From Cylindrodendrum hubeiense (taxonomy: Eukaryota; Ascomycota; Sordariomycetes; Hypocreales; Nectriaceae): DNA of 64,000 nt. The DNA is taken from assembly GCA_014621425.1 (NCBI GenBank), contig JAANBB010000015.1, positions 1 through 64,000 of the forward strand, written 5' to 3'. The notes beneath the pieces are model-generated. The model saw nothing but the letters and a program-made list of their open reading frames with translations, did not search any database and was not told where the DNA came from. Shown piece by piece: positions 34,824 through 47,474 of this stretch. The position numbers and the translations under genes were made by a program. Position 1 is the first letter of the stretch; each line of letters begins with the position of its first letter.

Positions 34824-36971
34824 TGGAAACGTCACGCGTGGCCGTTCCACTCCCAGCCTTGTTTGCCGTTGGACAATAGACCGCCTTAAAATATCTGAGG
34901 GAGCGTCAAGGCAGCAGGGTTTGGCTCATAGGGTGGTATGAAGGCGTCCAATGATGTCCGTATTGGGAGTTTGAGTGTACGCATTGAGAAGCTCATTGAT
35001 GAGAATCACGAGATTAGAACTGGGTGGCAACGAATGGAGCGGGGGGTTACGTAATCCATCTTTAGCCTATTTGCTAGCGCGCTATTAATCAAGAGCTTGA
35101 GAAGGGATGGGGACTTGTCGTCGTGTGCTGCTAACTGGTCTCGGATCCAGACTATGGACGTAAAATGAACATGAGCTATGTGCCTATTAGCTCGAGTATT
35201 CCATGCATAGTTAAAGGGTTTTCCTTGTACAAACTGCCTTCAACCAAGATGATTACTCATTTTGCGTGGGGAATTAAAGCGCTAACACGGTATAGGGTAG
35301 CTACTGATCAAATCGTCATGTTGCTAGCAATTGTCAATTCGTCAACTATGAAGGATATGATGAGTCTGATTCTAGGTGAGATCACAGACCCGACTTTTAT
35401 CATTCGAGTGATGATAGTTTCATAGAATGGGTATATTTTGCTGTGAGCTTATTAGATACAATTCCACTGTTGTTTCCCTACATCCCCAGTCTTTGAGCTC
35501 CAAGTTGTGACCTGTGACACGTTGGATGACTAATCAAGCCGATTACGCTGAGAAATAACTAATCTGTAGGATAACCCGAGTTGTTGGCCAGGTGATTGAG
35601 TGGACAAAGTAACAACTTGTGCTTTCGGGCTGATCCTCCAGGTTGTGTAACCAAGACCTGAACCCGGGTGGGTTTCTGCTACCAATAGTCGACGACATGG
35701 GTTCTTGAGCTGGAAAGTGCTGACAAGTTGCTTTTTCCGAGAAAACGCCACCACAACGCGGCCGAATTACTCCGCGCCGCTTCTCCCGGCGGTCAAGAAT
35801 AGGACACGCCGGCTTGGCCGGTTGCATCCACGGACACAGTGTCTCACATTGTGGCTGAGAGGCCTATGCACAAGTGTCATTCACGGAGAGTTCACATTGG
35901 CCAGTTCCCGTCCATGGACCGAGCGACAAACGCCATTATCTCAACTGGCCGGCTGATCGGGAGGCGCTCATCCTGAGTTACTTTTCCCATGCCGATGGAT
36001 GACGGGGTTTCATCGCCACAATATGTCACCACCTGTCCAAGGCCGTCAGTGTCAATTGAACCGCGTTTCGTCTCGCTATGATGTGCCTATGACGAATGGT
36101 GGGGGCGGCTTTATTCGCGAGTTTTATCCACGTAGGTGTATGAGGCCGGGAAAAAGACAGATTGAGGATTTGGACATTTCAAGATTTTCCGACTGCGGAT
36201 TTTCTAGCAAGAGCGATCCCATGAATTTGGACCCCCCACACGAACGGATTGATCGCACACTAGAGAGGTGGTTGGCAAAGTCGGAGGATTCTGCTGCAAG
36301 TCTTAGAATGCTGCAGGGTGATGCGAGATATGGATCGGTGGGGTGGCCATAAAAGTCCCCTTGCTTGCTTGGTTCATTGTATCATACGCTATTCAAGTAA
36401 CTACATGCAATTGACGTATCACAATTGAAACTGAGGCGCTACTTTATAAGGTGAGGGCCTATTAAACGCGTTACTCCCCTCTCTGTCGCGCCTCGCACTT
36501 TCGGTTGATATCATCCCCGCTCAATTTACAACGCACACCCATCCACCCGCACCTACACGCACGCATTTGCGCTTACAAAATTCCACCACCTTAAACTTCC
36601 GCAATAGCCGCGATTTTTAAACTGGTCTTTTGTCGCCAGCGGGGGTCTCATTGAATATTAATTCTGCGATACCCCCTTCTCAAGTGGGCTGGTGACCAGG
36701 GCAAATGCAACAATATTATTCTCCAAGCAGTTGAGAGAGAGAGCGCTTGCTTAAAATTGGCATTCGCCAGGGGCATTTGGACGATTCAGAGAACATATAT
36801 CTGTCATGGCGATATTCCCGTCAACCTTGTTGGCCGCACGCCATGCGCACGCCACGCCCATGGCCGCCAACACTACTAGCCTCATATTATCCATGTGCGC
36901 TGTCTCTTTCTTGTCGATCTGCATTTGTTAGTGGGACCCTGCTCTCGAAGCATCATGATATACTGGCCCCC
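34824..36971. other. Intergenic region, mostly noncoding
   Basis: A stretch of 2.1 kb. A 117-codon frame at 35999-36352 (plus) begins MTGFHRHN and is polar with several R/K-rich parts, but shows no family motif, splice support or neighbour logic; I would not call it a gene. A pyrimidine-rich stretch with CACCC repeats lies at about 36530-36590. Confidence 0.45.
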
Positions 36972-38292
36972 ATGAACTTCGGGTGGATGGAGAATTTTGG
37001 ATACCTTGCCAACTGTTTAATACAGGTTAGAAAGTCAAGTTCGTGTCGGCGTGGAGCGAGTTACATGCTGTTACTTGGCGTACGTCCTTTCTACTGACTT
37101 GGAAACGTTTTGGGGCTAATGACTGGTACAAATTCCAGTAACGTTGGCAATCTACGTCACATCCTTCATCTTCTTCTTCAGTACTACCCTTCTACAACAA
37201 GTTTGGGGTCTCAACTTGAATATGAGTACATGCCGTACCTTCGTCATACTTTGCTTTGCGGGTTATTTTTCAACCAAGGTTACTTGTCCTCCCTTCCATC
37301 TTTAGAATAGGCCTGGGCTAATATAAGTTCGCAGTGTGTGGGTAACCCAGTGTAGAGCTTATAAATCGGTAACACGCTTACTTATTTTTGCTTCAGTCTA
37401 TCTACTGGTTTCTAGTTGAGAAGTCGGTAAGTTACGTGTCACGGCTTCCGGATTACATTTCTCACGGGCCAGTAGCATATCATTCGATGCTGTACCAAGC
37501 GACGTCTTCAATCCAAACTTTACTGCTTCAACACGTTTGGTGTCTTTGGTGTCTATACTGCGTTCGGAATCGTTCAGTATTTTTAGTAAGTTCACTATCG
37601 CCTACTGTACGATAAACATGTCTAACCCGTAACCTTCCAGTACTTTTTCTGGTATTGATGACAAGGGCATTTGCATTATCAAGCTGGAAAAGTTCACAAC
37701 GATTCCTCTTATATTCTTTGATGCATTTGTTAACATCTACCTTACGACTCTCTTCCTTACCCCGATTAAGAGTATGTGTTTGAGAGATGATTCGGAAATA
37801 AACTTAGCTAATCCGCACAACAGCATCATATTCTCTTCAGAACTCAATGAACACCCCTTTCAGGTCGCGATTTCGAGAAGTCGCCCTTCGCACCTTCATT
37901 GGTTCCTGCGCTACGCTTATCAGCAGTCTCGTGTATGTGTCAATTTGCTATGACAACCCAATGATTTGGAAATACAAAAAGCTTACTTAACTTTCAAGAA
38001 CGCTTGTCGTTCTCATTACTCTTGGAGGAGAACCAGCCTGGGTTTGCCAATTGTTTTGCAATGGTGATAGTTTGCACCCCTATATCATCCCGAGTGTTGC
38101 CTATTTGTAACACTGCTTCTAGTTCTATTTTCGGCCATTGTCATCCAGTGGGTGACTTCTAGGGATACCTCCAGTGGAGATGATAAAATTGTCGCCGACA
38201 ACCGCGAGACACCATTTGCATCCGGAGACACACCCAGCACACCTTGCCAATTGAGCTCCGCAGGCAATGTGAGGCTACCTATCATCGCCTAG
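36972..38292 (+). CDS. Seven-helix fungal integral membrane protein
   Basis: Member of an uncharacterised fungal seven-transmembrane family. Exons supported by frame and homologous blocks are 37139-37278, 37397-37426 (30 bases), 37476-37585, 37641-37771, 37824-37932, 37999-38063 and 38123-38292. Blocks include CRTFVILCFAGYFSTK, SIYWFLVEKSHIIR, KLYCFNTFGVFGVY, GICIIKLEKFTTIPLIFFDA, NIYLTTLFLTPIK, FREVALRTFIGSC, GGEPAWVCQLFCN and VLFSAIVIQWVTS, then a polar tail. The first exon, starting PMNFGWMENFGYLAN, is clear, but its donor is not. The obvious GTTAGA donor at 37026 leaves the wrong phase, while GTTTAA at 37015 restores frame. Function unknown. Confidence 0.75.
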
Positions 38293-38765
38293 AGCTTTGA
38301 ATCAAGTTGAGCAGTGGGTAATTTAAGACTTTAGAGAATCTCGGGTAAAATACAACAACAAAGTAGATGGCCAAGAGTAGATAACTGGATTGGATTGGCA
38401 AGGCAGGCGCGCAGGAAATCTATTACCCAAAACATTGTTCTTCCTGGTATTGGGTGGGGTGTTATTTGTGTTACGATTATTCCCTTTACTGTATTGCTTT
38501 GATCCAGCGGATGACATTGAACGAGGTGTTGGAAGAGAAACCAGACGAGGGTATGATCCTATTGTTTTTTTACCGCGGATCTAGGTGTATTACTCCCAAG
38601 GCGAGACGGAAGTAATGAGCAGATAGCTGTTTTCATATTCACACTGTCGATAACCAAGGAAGGCTTAGTTATTCAGGCTTCTTGGCGTATACCGAATACC
38701 TGCGACCACGATTAGATCTTGCTCAAAAATAACGATCTATACTTCATCGCAATTGAACGGGGAGC
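38293..38765. other. Convergent intergenic region
   Basis: The gap between the membrane protein (plus) and the methyltransferase (minus) contains 3' UTR sequence and nothing else recognisable. Confidence 0.5.
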
Positions 38766-40391
38766 CTACACTGGCCAGTACGAATGGATACCGAGATTCC
38801 TGAAGTCTTTTCTGACTCCAGCCAGAAGCAGCTGCAAATCCTCGATGCCCCAGCCTAGCCCCCCCGCACCCTTGGGGCGCGTGAATGTAGCTAGACTTAG
38901 AGGTTCCAAGGCCTGCGTGCCGTTTTCGTACGTCCATATGCCTATATGGTAAAACGTATGGATTAGTCTTATGAATCTATGCAAACCAATTGGGGGATAC
39001 GTGGGCTTTGACTGACCGATTTGTTTATACCTCGGGTCTTTAGGCCAAGCATTTAAAGGCCACTTCTCCTTCACCTCAACGATACCAGTGAAGCCAGCAT
39101 CTTTGAGCCAGTCCTTGTAAAAGAGCGCAGTGTTGAGCGGATGTCCGTCAGCAGAAAAACCTTCTTGTAGTAGCAACGACCACTTGCGCGAGGGATGCTC
39201 TTCTTTGAGTGTGCCATCATCGGATTCGAGAGGATATATAATATCCATAAGCTCCAGAGTACCTCCAGGCTCCAAGGATCTGAAGGTAGCGTATTAGTTT
39301 CGAATTACGGGCCATGAGAGAGAAGAGCGTACTCGTAGCATTGTTTCAGGTACCTGGGCCAGTTTCTGATAGAGCCAGTCATGAAGCGCGAGAAGATGAA
39401 GTCAAACTTAGTGCTAAAGGTCCAGTCGTCCTCTAGGTCGTCCACATAAAAGCTGACGTTGGGGGGTACACTGTTCAGCAGGTAAAAAGCAATTAGTACT
39501 GGTTTGGTGAGAGACGCTGCTGCTTGTCAAATTTCTTGGCTTACAATGGCGGTTGTATAGGGCTAAGGTCAATGCCCGTTACCTGAAATGACGATAGTCA
39601 GAACTTTAGTATCTATTGAAGCGCGAGTCTTTCGCTCACCTGGCATCCTGGGTGCTCATCGGCTTGGGCATTATCAGAAAGTATTCTCAAAATGGAGACT
39701 CGTTGGGCAACTTAATCTTACCGAATTCAATGGACCAAATACCTGTTCCACAGCCGGCATCAAGTACGCGATGGACTGGTTTGTCTAACGGGGCACAGTG
39801 GAGCTTTCCGTTGAAAGTGAGGAGTAGCAAGTTATGCTGCAGATCTATATCATGGTCAGACACAGGATAACCAGATACCAACACTGGCCGCCTACCTAAA
39901 CGCTCGTTCTCCGTCTGAGAGTCCGAAGATCAGTTAGGATGCGAAAGAAAGTCTTTCAGGGTGACGGAACAAACCGACCTCATCATTTGGAAGGACATAG
40001 ACTGGGATCGAATCAGCCACGTCTCGCATTCATATAATCCGAAAATATATCAAGGAGTCCTCACCGCCATCCTTGTAAGCATGGTACGTCCGGCCGTTTT
40101 CCTGACGATAAGCCAAGATGCTAGATGACAGGGAGGCAGTGTCGCTGACGTTGTCCTATTGGAGTTAGTTGGGTCCACTCGTTACGATAGGCAAGCGCTT
40201 TATTGCTCACGAATCCGGTTGCCGAGTCATCATCACTATCGTCCTGAAGAACCGCCTGCGGTGAACGATTAGAGAGGACTTTGATGAATGAGTGGGGACT
40301 CTCGAACATTGTCGTCGGCGGCAAGTAGAGTATTGTCTGGCGCCGGTGGGGACGTTGTCCCTGCAGCCTGTGCCTCTGGCTCCGCGGACAT
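38766..40391 (-). CDS. LaeA-like SAM-dependent methyltransferase
   Basis: Class I methyltransferase of the fungal LaeA/TAM-like group, many of which affect secondary metabolism or modify small molecules. About ten short exons run from 40391 down to 38766. Exon 1 is 40391-40308 and exon 2 is 40255-40211; later junctions keep frame. Order: an acidic disordered N-terminus (VLQDDSDDDSATGF); SSSILAYRQENGRTYHAYKDG, the usual pre-domain motif; HNLLLLTFNGKLHCAPL; the SAM-binding motif [64 protein letters not shown]; and SLEPGGTLELMDI. The C-terminus (GWGIEDLQLLLAGVRKDF) fits the family. No polyketide or peptide synthase is nearby, so a biosynthetic partner cannot be named. Confidence 0.86.
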
Positions 40392-42413
40392 TGCTAACAA
40401 TCCGATGGTTTCAGCGCGGTCTGAGTCTGTCTGTTGATATACCGTCCTGGCGCGATAGGAAGGACGACCTGATTTCTGTGGTTGGGCATCAAGAACTAGG
40501 CGAGAAGCACAATGCGGGGGGCGGGGTAGTTAAATAGTGGACGACTCCTGAGGATTGACCGCTCTTGTGACGGGAGAATAGCCGGATCTGCATAATCCTC
40601 TGATATACCGATATCTTCATCTTATTCAAGGGGGATTGAGCCAAAACCCCTCACGAGGAAAGATGGGGCCGAAGAGATTCTGGATCAATACAGCCAACGA
40701 TGCGAAAACCCTGAGCCATCCGGTATCTCTTCCGACACGGCCTCATTAATCCGGTGGGGCAATTTGGTAGTCTGCTGCATAACTCGCATGTGACACGCTT
40801 TACGGTGGTCAGCAACTCTCAGTCTGGCAAATAAACAGGCGGGCCAGCCTATGGGGCGCATTGATCGAGTGATATGATGTCTGAAAAAGTGTAACTATTT
40901 CCACCACTCCGTAAGCCGTTGCCTCCCCAAAGAAAAGTCCAGAAGCGGGGAATACCAAGCGTATACCGTATGAGCAAGCTGCTGCGATCCGCGGATCTCT
41001 TGGTTGGGGCGCACAGACTAAACCAATAAGCGATCTGCAAACTCAAATTCCAGGGTCCAACTGAGAGGATACGTGATGTTGGTTTAGGGAGACGTCGAAG
41101 TGTTGCGCATGTTTGGTCTTATATCTAAGACGACAATATACTGTAATTTTTCTCCAATCAAAACGGTCGCGAACTGGTAGCTTGGCAGAAAGTTGGGGGA
41201 GGTTGCAAGCCCAGAATGTAGCCTTATTTGAGGACACAGGGGAATGAAACTCAAAATAGGCCCCATTTTGAGGCACCGACACCTTTTTTGTGATCGTACC
41301 AGACAAAAAATTATCGGGGGGTGACCCTGAAATCTTGATCTCCCGAAGCAAGGGTCCCTTCAGTCTGGCAACTTGGAAGAATTGTGCAAATAGAGACCAG
41401 CGTCGAAACGAAGTGTAAATAAATAATGTTTACGATTTGACCTTTTGCACCAGATTAGAAGTAAGCGTGAGCAATTAAGAAATTTAAGTTATTGGGAACA
41501 TAGATATAACTCTTCTAGAAACATTCAGCAAATCTTAGCTAATGTCGTGCATATCCTTGCTAGGCATCTCGGGCCCGCAAAGTCATCCGAGAGCCCCCGG
41601 TCGGAGGAGTGCAATATTTCGGCCGAATCCCGCTCCGCTGATTGATACCCTGTGTCGATAAAATTCCGCTGAATCAGCGGAGATTTCGCAAGTTTCACTT
41701 GGACAAAGGCGGCGGTTTGCTAATTCTTAGCGTGATCCGATATCCAGGAATACGAGCTGAGCCTAGAGCCGGTGCTCAATCGTCGAGTCTTGCTCCCGAC
41801 GATGGTGGGGAGGGAAAGAGGCCGCCCGCAATCTCGTGCCCTTGTATGCACCATAAATTAAGGAATGAGGCTCATCCCGCACAAGCCACCACCTTGGCTG
41901 GGCTTACATCAGTCAAGTCGGACTCCAACAACGGCGATTAATTCTTTCTAAGTCCCGAGTCGGAGGTCGGCCATTGTCTAAGAACCGAACCGCAGGCGAT
42001 GGGAGTCTGGAGCCAGTCAGATCTCTTCCACTGCTCACAAAACCCACCGTGGCTTGCCCTGCCACTCTTTCATCTCGTTTAGTCTTACTCGCGCCAGGGA
42101 AAGCCCGCTTCCCCAGCTCCACATAATAGCATCAATGCTACCCTGGCAATGGCTTTCTCAAGGAAGGGCCGGGTGGGCCACGGAATGCACAGGTGCGCAG
42201 CCTACAGAAACACTGCTGCTTTGAGTAACTCGACAGCAGGTTGCCAACCCAGGCCACGTCGACAGGCGGTGGAGGTGGAGGCTGTTGAGGCTGATGGCCT
42301 CTCACCCGGACCAGATCTGGCGCTGTATATAACATCTCCTACTCCTCTGGGTCATATCTTGTAGCTCAATACAAACCTCAGAAGAATAAACATAACCACA
42401 AACGTCCTCTGCA
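40392..42413. other. Long intergenic region
   Basis: A stretch of 2 kb without a supported gene. Frames are short and without motifs. The right end carries TATATAACATC at about 42325 and serves as promoter of the RTA1 gene. Confidence 0.55.
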
Positions 42414-43368
42414 ATGGCTGGCCCCTCCCCCTCCAAGTATTTGTACGATCCGTCTCTCGCCGCTGCTGCCCTGTTCGCGGCCTTGTTCGGAATCTCATCT
42501 GCCGCCCACCTCTTCCAACTCGTCCGAAACAGGACGTGGTACTTTATTGCTTTCTTCCTCGGCGCACTATGTAAGCCTCCCATATCCTACCAATGTTCAC
42601 ATCTGATGCCTTATTTCCAGTCGAGGTGGTGGGCTACGCCGCACGAGCTGTCAATGCGGCCCAAACCCCCGACTGGACACTGGTTCCTTTCATTATTCAG
42701 ACACTTCTTCCACTGTTAGGCCCGGCCCTCTTTGCCGCCTCTATATATATGATCTTGGGTCGCATCATAAGAGTTCTGGACGGGGAGAATCTCTCGATCA
42801 TTTCGACCAGGTGGTTGACCAAGATTTTCGTCTTCGGCGACGTCTTTTCCTTCGCCATCCAATGCATTGGTAAGTTTATAGAATTACCCAGCCCATATTG
42901 TCTGCATGTGAGTAGGGCTAAAAGTTTGAAGGTGGCGGAGTTCTCTCTGGCGCAAAGAACAAAAGTGCACTCGATCGTGGCCAAAACATCATCCTTGTCG
43001 GCTTGGCGATTCAAATCATCTTCTTCGCCTGTTTCATCCTGGTTATATCCATCTTCCACTACCGCATCGTCAAACGCCCTACACGAACGAGTCTTATTAC
43101 GCATCTGCCCTGGGCACAGTTCATCTACGTCCTCTACTTCTCCTCCCTTCTCATAATGATCCGATCGATTTTCAGGGTTGCTGAATTTGCTGGGGGACAG
43201 GATAGCGCACTTCAAACTTCCGAGGCTTATTTGTATTGCTTGGATACCGTACTGATGTTCATATGTTGTGTGGCCTTCAACGTGTGGCATCCAAGTCGGG
43301 TGGTTTCTTGGCTCGGGCCCAAAGGTTACGCAGACGTTGAGCTGGAGAACCCAACCAATGGTGTATGA
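42414..43368 (+). CDS. RTA1-family seven-helix membrane protein
   Basis: Lipid-translocating exporter-like family (Rta1/Rsb1). Members confer resistance to toxic compounds or sphingoid bases in yeast. Three exons (42414-42570, 42621-42869, 42932-43368) give 280 aa with seven hydrophobic segments. Recognisable family blocks are YDPSLAAAALFAALFGISSAAH, FEVVGYAARAVNA, LLGPALFAASIYMILGRII, WLTKIFVFGDVFSFAIQCIGGG, GLAIQIIFFACFIL, SSLLIMIRSIFRVAEFAGGQ and the final YCLDTVLMFICCVAFNVWHPS. The start is the first Met of a clean exon, just after a TATA-like promoter. Substrate unknown. Confidence 0.92.
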
Positions 43369-44033
43369 GATGTTGCAGCGCGATCCGTGTTACTCTAAGA
43401 AAGCCATGCGCTTTGATTAGAAAATTCTGTATCCCATTGAAATGAATTGACGGGTATTCCGTGGACGGTATGACCTGCAGTAATTGATGGTATTTGTAAC
43501 TTGGAGAAATGGACATGCAGATTTGAGGTTTTATACAGTGTGAATGGGTCTAGATAGATTTGGTCAACATGCAAAGAAGGGCTTTCAATTAGCTTGAGAT
43601 AAGTTATATCGGAATAGAGTTGTCTACAATTGTGCAGTTTGCCTAAAATCATTTCCCAAGATAGCCTGCTTGAACATGATTATTGTGAGCGGCCGGCATT
43701 CACCTTGGTAAACTGTTCAACCTTGTTAAAGTATCCTCATAATTAAACAGGGCTATTGACATGCTCAATGTAATCCGTTATTCAGTGCTGGTAACATCAC
43801 CGTAACAGTTCACTTTGACAAGCCTTTAAATGTTGAAATGTGCCGAAAGCCCTACTAGTTCATGAATGAACGCCATGTCTCTAGTCGGTAAATGGTCATT
43901 AAAATTTAGATACACCTCGCAAAGATTACTTTACTGATCCCAACCTTTACCAAAGCTCCACCTAGTGAATATCAAGGCCTTCCTTATAAATTGGTCACTT
44001 CCCTTTCCATATTTCCATCACCTCGATTTTAGA
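43369..44033. other. Convergent intergenic region
   Basis: AT-rich gap between the RTA1 gene and TF4. No coding sequence or repeat is recognised. Confidence 0.5.
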
Positions 44034-46392
44034 TCAACCTGTTCGATCTGGCATCTCCCACATCGTCCGGTCTGGCAAAGCTGTATTTAAGGACGTTGGA
44101 AATTGATGATCCCACGGCATCGCTGTGCTATTCCCCGCTGAAGGGAACATTGAATCCGTCGATTGGGGTGGCATACCAAATGACGCATCAAATGGCATAT
44201 CGAATGGCATATCGAATGGCATGTCAGGTGGCATATCAAACGGCATATGAGATGGCATGTCAGACGACACATGAAATGGTATATCCGAAGGCATGCCGAT
44301 TACTGCGTCAGTCTTATTACCCTCTGAAAATATGCTCTGAAGTTTCTGGATGTAGTCCGGTGTAACAAAGCAGTTTCCCTGATCCGCGCACAGGGCCGCC
44401 TGCCTTAGCCCCCAAGCCTTCAAGACAAAGTTTGACAGAGCAAGATTGGACTCCTGGGAGGCATTGAACAGCTCCGGGTGGTAGTGATACACTAGCGGGA
44501 TTTGAGTCCAGGCTCTCTCGACGAGCGTACCCGAAGTCCGGTGGCAAAGCTGCCCAACCATATAGACGAAGATGTCGTATTGGAAGTTCATTTCCATGAA
44601 CCAGATGTAGTCTGTAGTGGTGATGGATTGATAAAGCTGGACAGAATGCTCGACTGAGGTGATGGCAAGCTTAAACAGGTTGTCCTTTGGGGAGTTTATG
44701 TCGGTACCCCACTCAGGTTGCTTATGAGGCGGGATGAGTTGGCGGAGCTTATTGCCTATACCGAGCATTATCTGCGCCGCTAGTTCGTGGATAGGCCCGG
44801 CAGAAGCGTCGGAATAGTTTTCCATGATACCATGAAGGCTGGTCTCGATTGTTTTGGTCAGCTCCTCGAGCTCGGCTGATTGATCGCGACCAGGCGGACC
44901 CGAGCCAACAGCACTAATCTCATTGCTGAGCATGATTGAGTGTATATCTGGCCACCGTATAAGGAATTCCCCCATTTTGTTCATGAGCAAACAAACAATC
45001 ATCTCCGTTGGGCCGTCTCGGTCCTTGAAATATGCTGTTGCATTGGGGAGAAGATCTGAGTCGTTGATGTTCGTGATCATTTTGCAATCGCCAGTTCGGG
45101 GGAGCAGTGTTGGACTCAGGCCCGACGACATGGCTGACCGAGCATCAAGCATAACAATCTGCCACCAGACGCGTCTTCTCATTTCTGTCTCAAATGGAGA
45201 TAGCCCAAGGAACTCGCCATCTCTGTGGAGACCCATTTTCTGGGCAATGCGGATGCAAACACCGTTTAAGACCCAGGTAGGATGTGAGTTGTGAGGGTCT
45301 TGGAGGGAAAGCTGCCAGGAGTTAGCCAAAAGAAACACAAATAAAAACAGCTATAATGCTCGAGAGGTCATTACCAAGTGCAAGACTAACGCCTGAAGAG
45401 TGATCAAGTCTCGACTCTTGAGAAACTCGACACGGAGGAGGTTGATCCTCACCCCAGAGGAGAAACGCCGAAGTGCATCACTTCTGGACTGGTCTAGCAT
45501 AGAAAAGCATTGCTCGTCGGTGAGAGCGACAACGGCCATGCTGTAGATAGAGAAAAGGAGTGCCTCGACGTTCTTGGACACGCTTTGTGAGCTATTCGTT
45601 GCCGCAACGAGAAAAGGCTGTACCGTCGGCGCATGTACCACTTTTGTCAGCGGATTAACTCGATCCAGATAAACCTGCCAAAGCGAGAAGACCTGGTTTG
45701 GCAAGGGTCGTAATTCTTCCACATCGAGGTCTAGCGACAAGCCCCTTCCAAGAAGCAAATATTCGTTGCTGTTTGGATCGACCTGGGAAGGGACTTCGTC
45801 AGGACCATCACCGCCGATTTCATCCATCTCAGTTAGTTCTCGCATCGCCCGCAACTATTCAAAGGCTGTGTGGTTAGTAGATAATACCTCTAAAAGATGG
45901 TGGGAATTGGAGCTACCTCTTCGTACACGTTGGCCCATAAGAAGCCGTCTGTAAACCGTGTCCCTCCATCCTCGACGATGAGCTTTCCATGTGGCTTCCA
46001 ATCGTCATCGTGGGTTTTGGTGTGTAGCCTTGATGAAGATTGTGGGGTATCCGTAGCTGCCGTAGCCTCCGGCTGTTCTAACTTGCTATTCGCATTTGCG
46101 TACTCCTCTAAGAGCTTTTCACAGCGTGCTAGCCGGGACTGAAGCTCGACTTTGGGTCGCCTTCTTTTTCGCGGCGGCGGCGGTGCGCTGGCAACGCATG
46201 TCGCGCCTGACTAGAGGATTTGACAGGTGAGCACTCGGTGCAATTGTCACTGGAGTATGGCAAGAAAAAGCGAACCTTGATGCAGTTGTTACAGGGAAAG
46301 CTTCTGTCGCACTTGACTTTACGGCGTTGGCAAAGGGAACAAGCCGCGCCACGCGGGAGTTTTCCCGGAGGGGCCTGGGAGGAAGCTGACAT
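44034..46392 (-). CDS. Zn(II)2Cys6 transcription factor (TF4)
   Basis: Zinc cluster regulator of 722 aa in four exons (46392-46276, 46210-45917, 45854-45375, 45311-44034), all joining in phase. The cluster is GAACSLCQRRKVKCDRSFPCNNC with the sixth Cys after intron 1 (SGATC). A basic P-P-R-K-R-R-R-P-K segment and a Leu-rich stretch (LQSRLARCEKLLEEY) follow. The fungal_trans domain includes DRVNPLTKVVHAPTVQPFL, then WVLNGVCIRIAQKMGLHRDG and FETEMRRRVWWQIVMLDARS. The C-terminus has a D-M-P-F tandem repeat. It faces the giant-gene locus across a 1.1 kb gap, but nothing in the sequence links it to that locus. Confidence 0.9.
44168..44290 (-). repeat. 12-base coding repeat, (D-M-P-F)n, in TF4
   Basis: A unit close to GATATGCCATTC is repeated about nine times with drift, encoding runs such as DMPFDMPFDMPF and variants DMPSHMPFDMPP. 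The frame is preserved. Confidence 0.85.
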
Positions 46393-47474
46393 GGTATTTT
46401 TCAGGGATATACTACTTAAATTTAGTAGAGTATCGGCGCGGGTACAAGGTATGTAGGTCCCGACAACTGTGGAGATGCTAGCCACTTTATACGTCCCTTC
46501 AGCTCAGGGGAAGCTGGCCACTTACTTGTGTGGGCGAGGTGGCAGTGGAACACGAGAAACTGAGTGACGTAAGCGACCGTTGCTTGATGCTGGTTGTTTG
46601 AACTAATTAGGCCTAGCATGCTGGCACAGCCACTGCAATAAGATTAATCTCCATGCTAGGCGAGCTTTTTCAGCTTGGAAGGGAGCCGCGATAATTCTGA
46701 AACGTGGTGCGTTGTGTCAACAATAGCACTATGGTGTTTTTATTCATATGCTACCTTATGGTCTTGGCGCCTTGGACGTGTGGTCGAAGAGAGGTTATAC
46801 TGGCACACTATCACAGCCCCACAATCAACGCATTTTCATCCCGTGGGCCACCTCAATAATTTTACCCCACTCTTTGATGACTTCTCTACTGACAACATAA
46901 TCACACTCACCCCGCACTCAGATTGTCAAAAAGTTTTTTGATTAAAGTGTGGTTGATATTCTATTACTCGAACTTTTGTCCAGATCAACCACGCTACCCT
47001 TAAGCTAGCTTTTGCTGCAAGTGGATACGGTTGGTTTTGCCTGCCGACTGTTTTTGTATATCTTAATAATAAGTAGTATTAAAGAAGTCATTAAGAGTTT
47101 GTTTCGAAAGATTTAAGAGAAGATGGAAATTTACGAGTGGTAATATCAATAAAGTAATGAAAGAATTGGGAAGGGTCAAATGAAGAAAAATGAATTTCGA
47201 ATAAATCTTAATTGAAATTAAATACTGTTAATACTTATCAATCATCATGGCCATGCTAGGTGGGTAGCGAACACCTTAAAAGTGGAGGCAAAACACCGAA
47301 TAGCTAAGATAAGGAATAGTAAAGTATGCTGGAATAATATCGCTCTTAATTCTCCTTTGTCCTTGCTATATTTCATGTTCTTTAATACCACCTCGGTTAA
47401 AGTACCCATGATTGCTATCGCTTAAAATATAATTACTTGGCCTTTTCTGAAAGCTACACATATACCTCCTTACA
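46393..47474. other. AT-rich gap bordering the giant-gene locus
   Basis: No gene is supported. From about 46940 to 47400 the sequence is strongly AT-rich, with TA-rich motifs and many short stops. A 10-base inverted repeat, GCCTAGCATG at 46611-46620 and its complement at 46652-46661, lies to its left, and CCATGCTAGG recurs at 47251-47260. Confidence 0.6.

Noticed and set aside
35999..36352. 117-codon plus-strand frame
   Set aside because: It is polar and unspliced, without recognisable motif or neighbour support; possible but not supportable as a gene.
38766..43368. Secondary-metabolite gene cluster around the LaeA-like methyltransferase
   Set aside because: No polyketide synthase, peptide synthetase, terpene cyclase or P450 gene is visible within the window.
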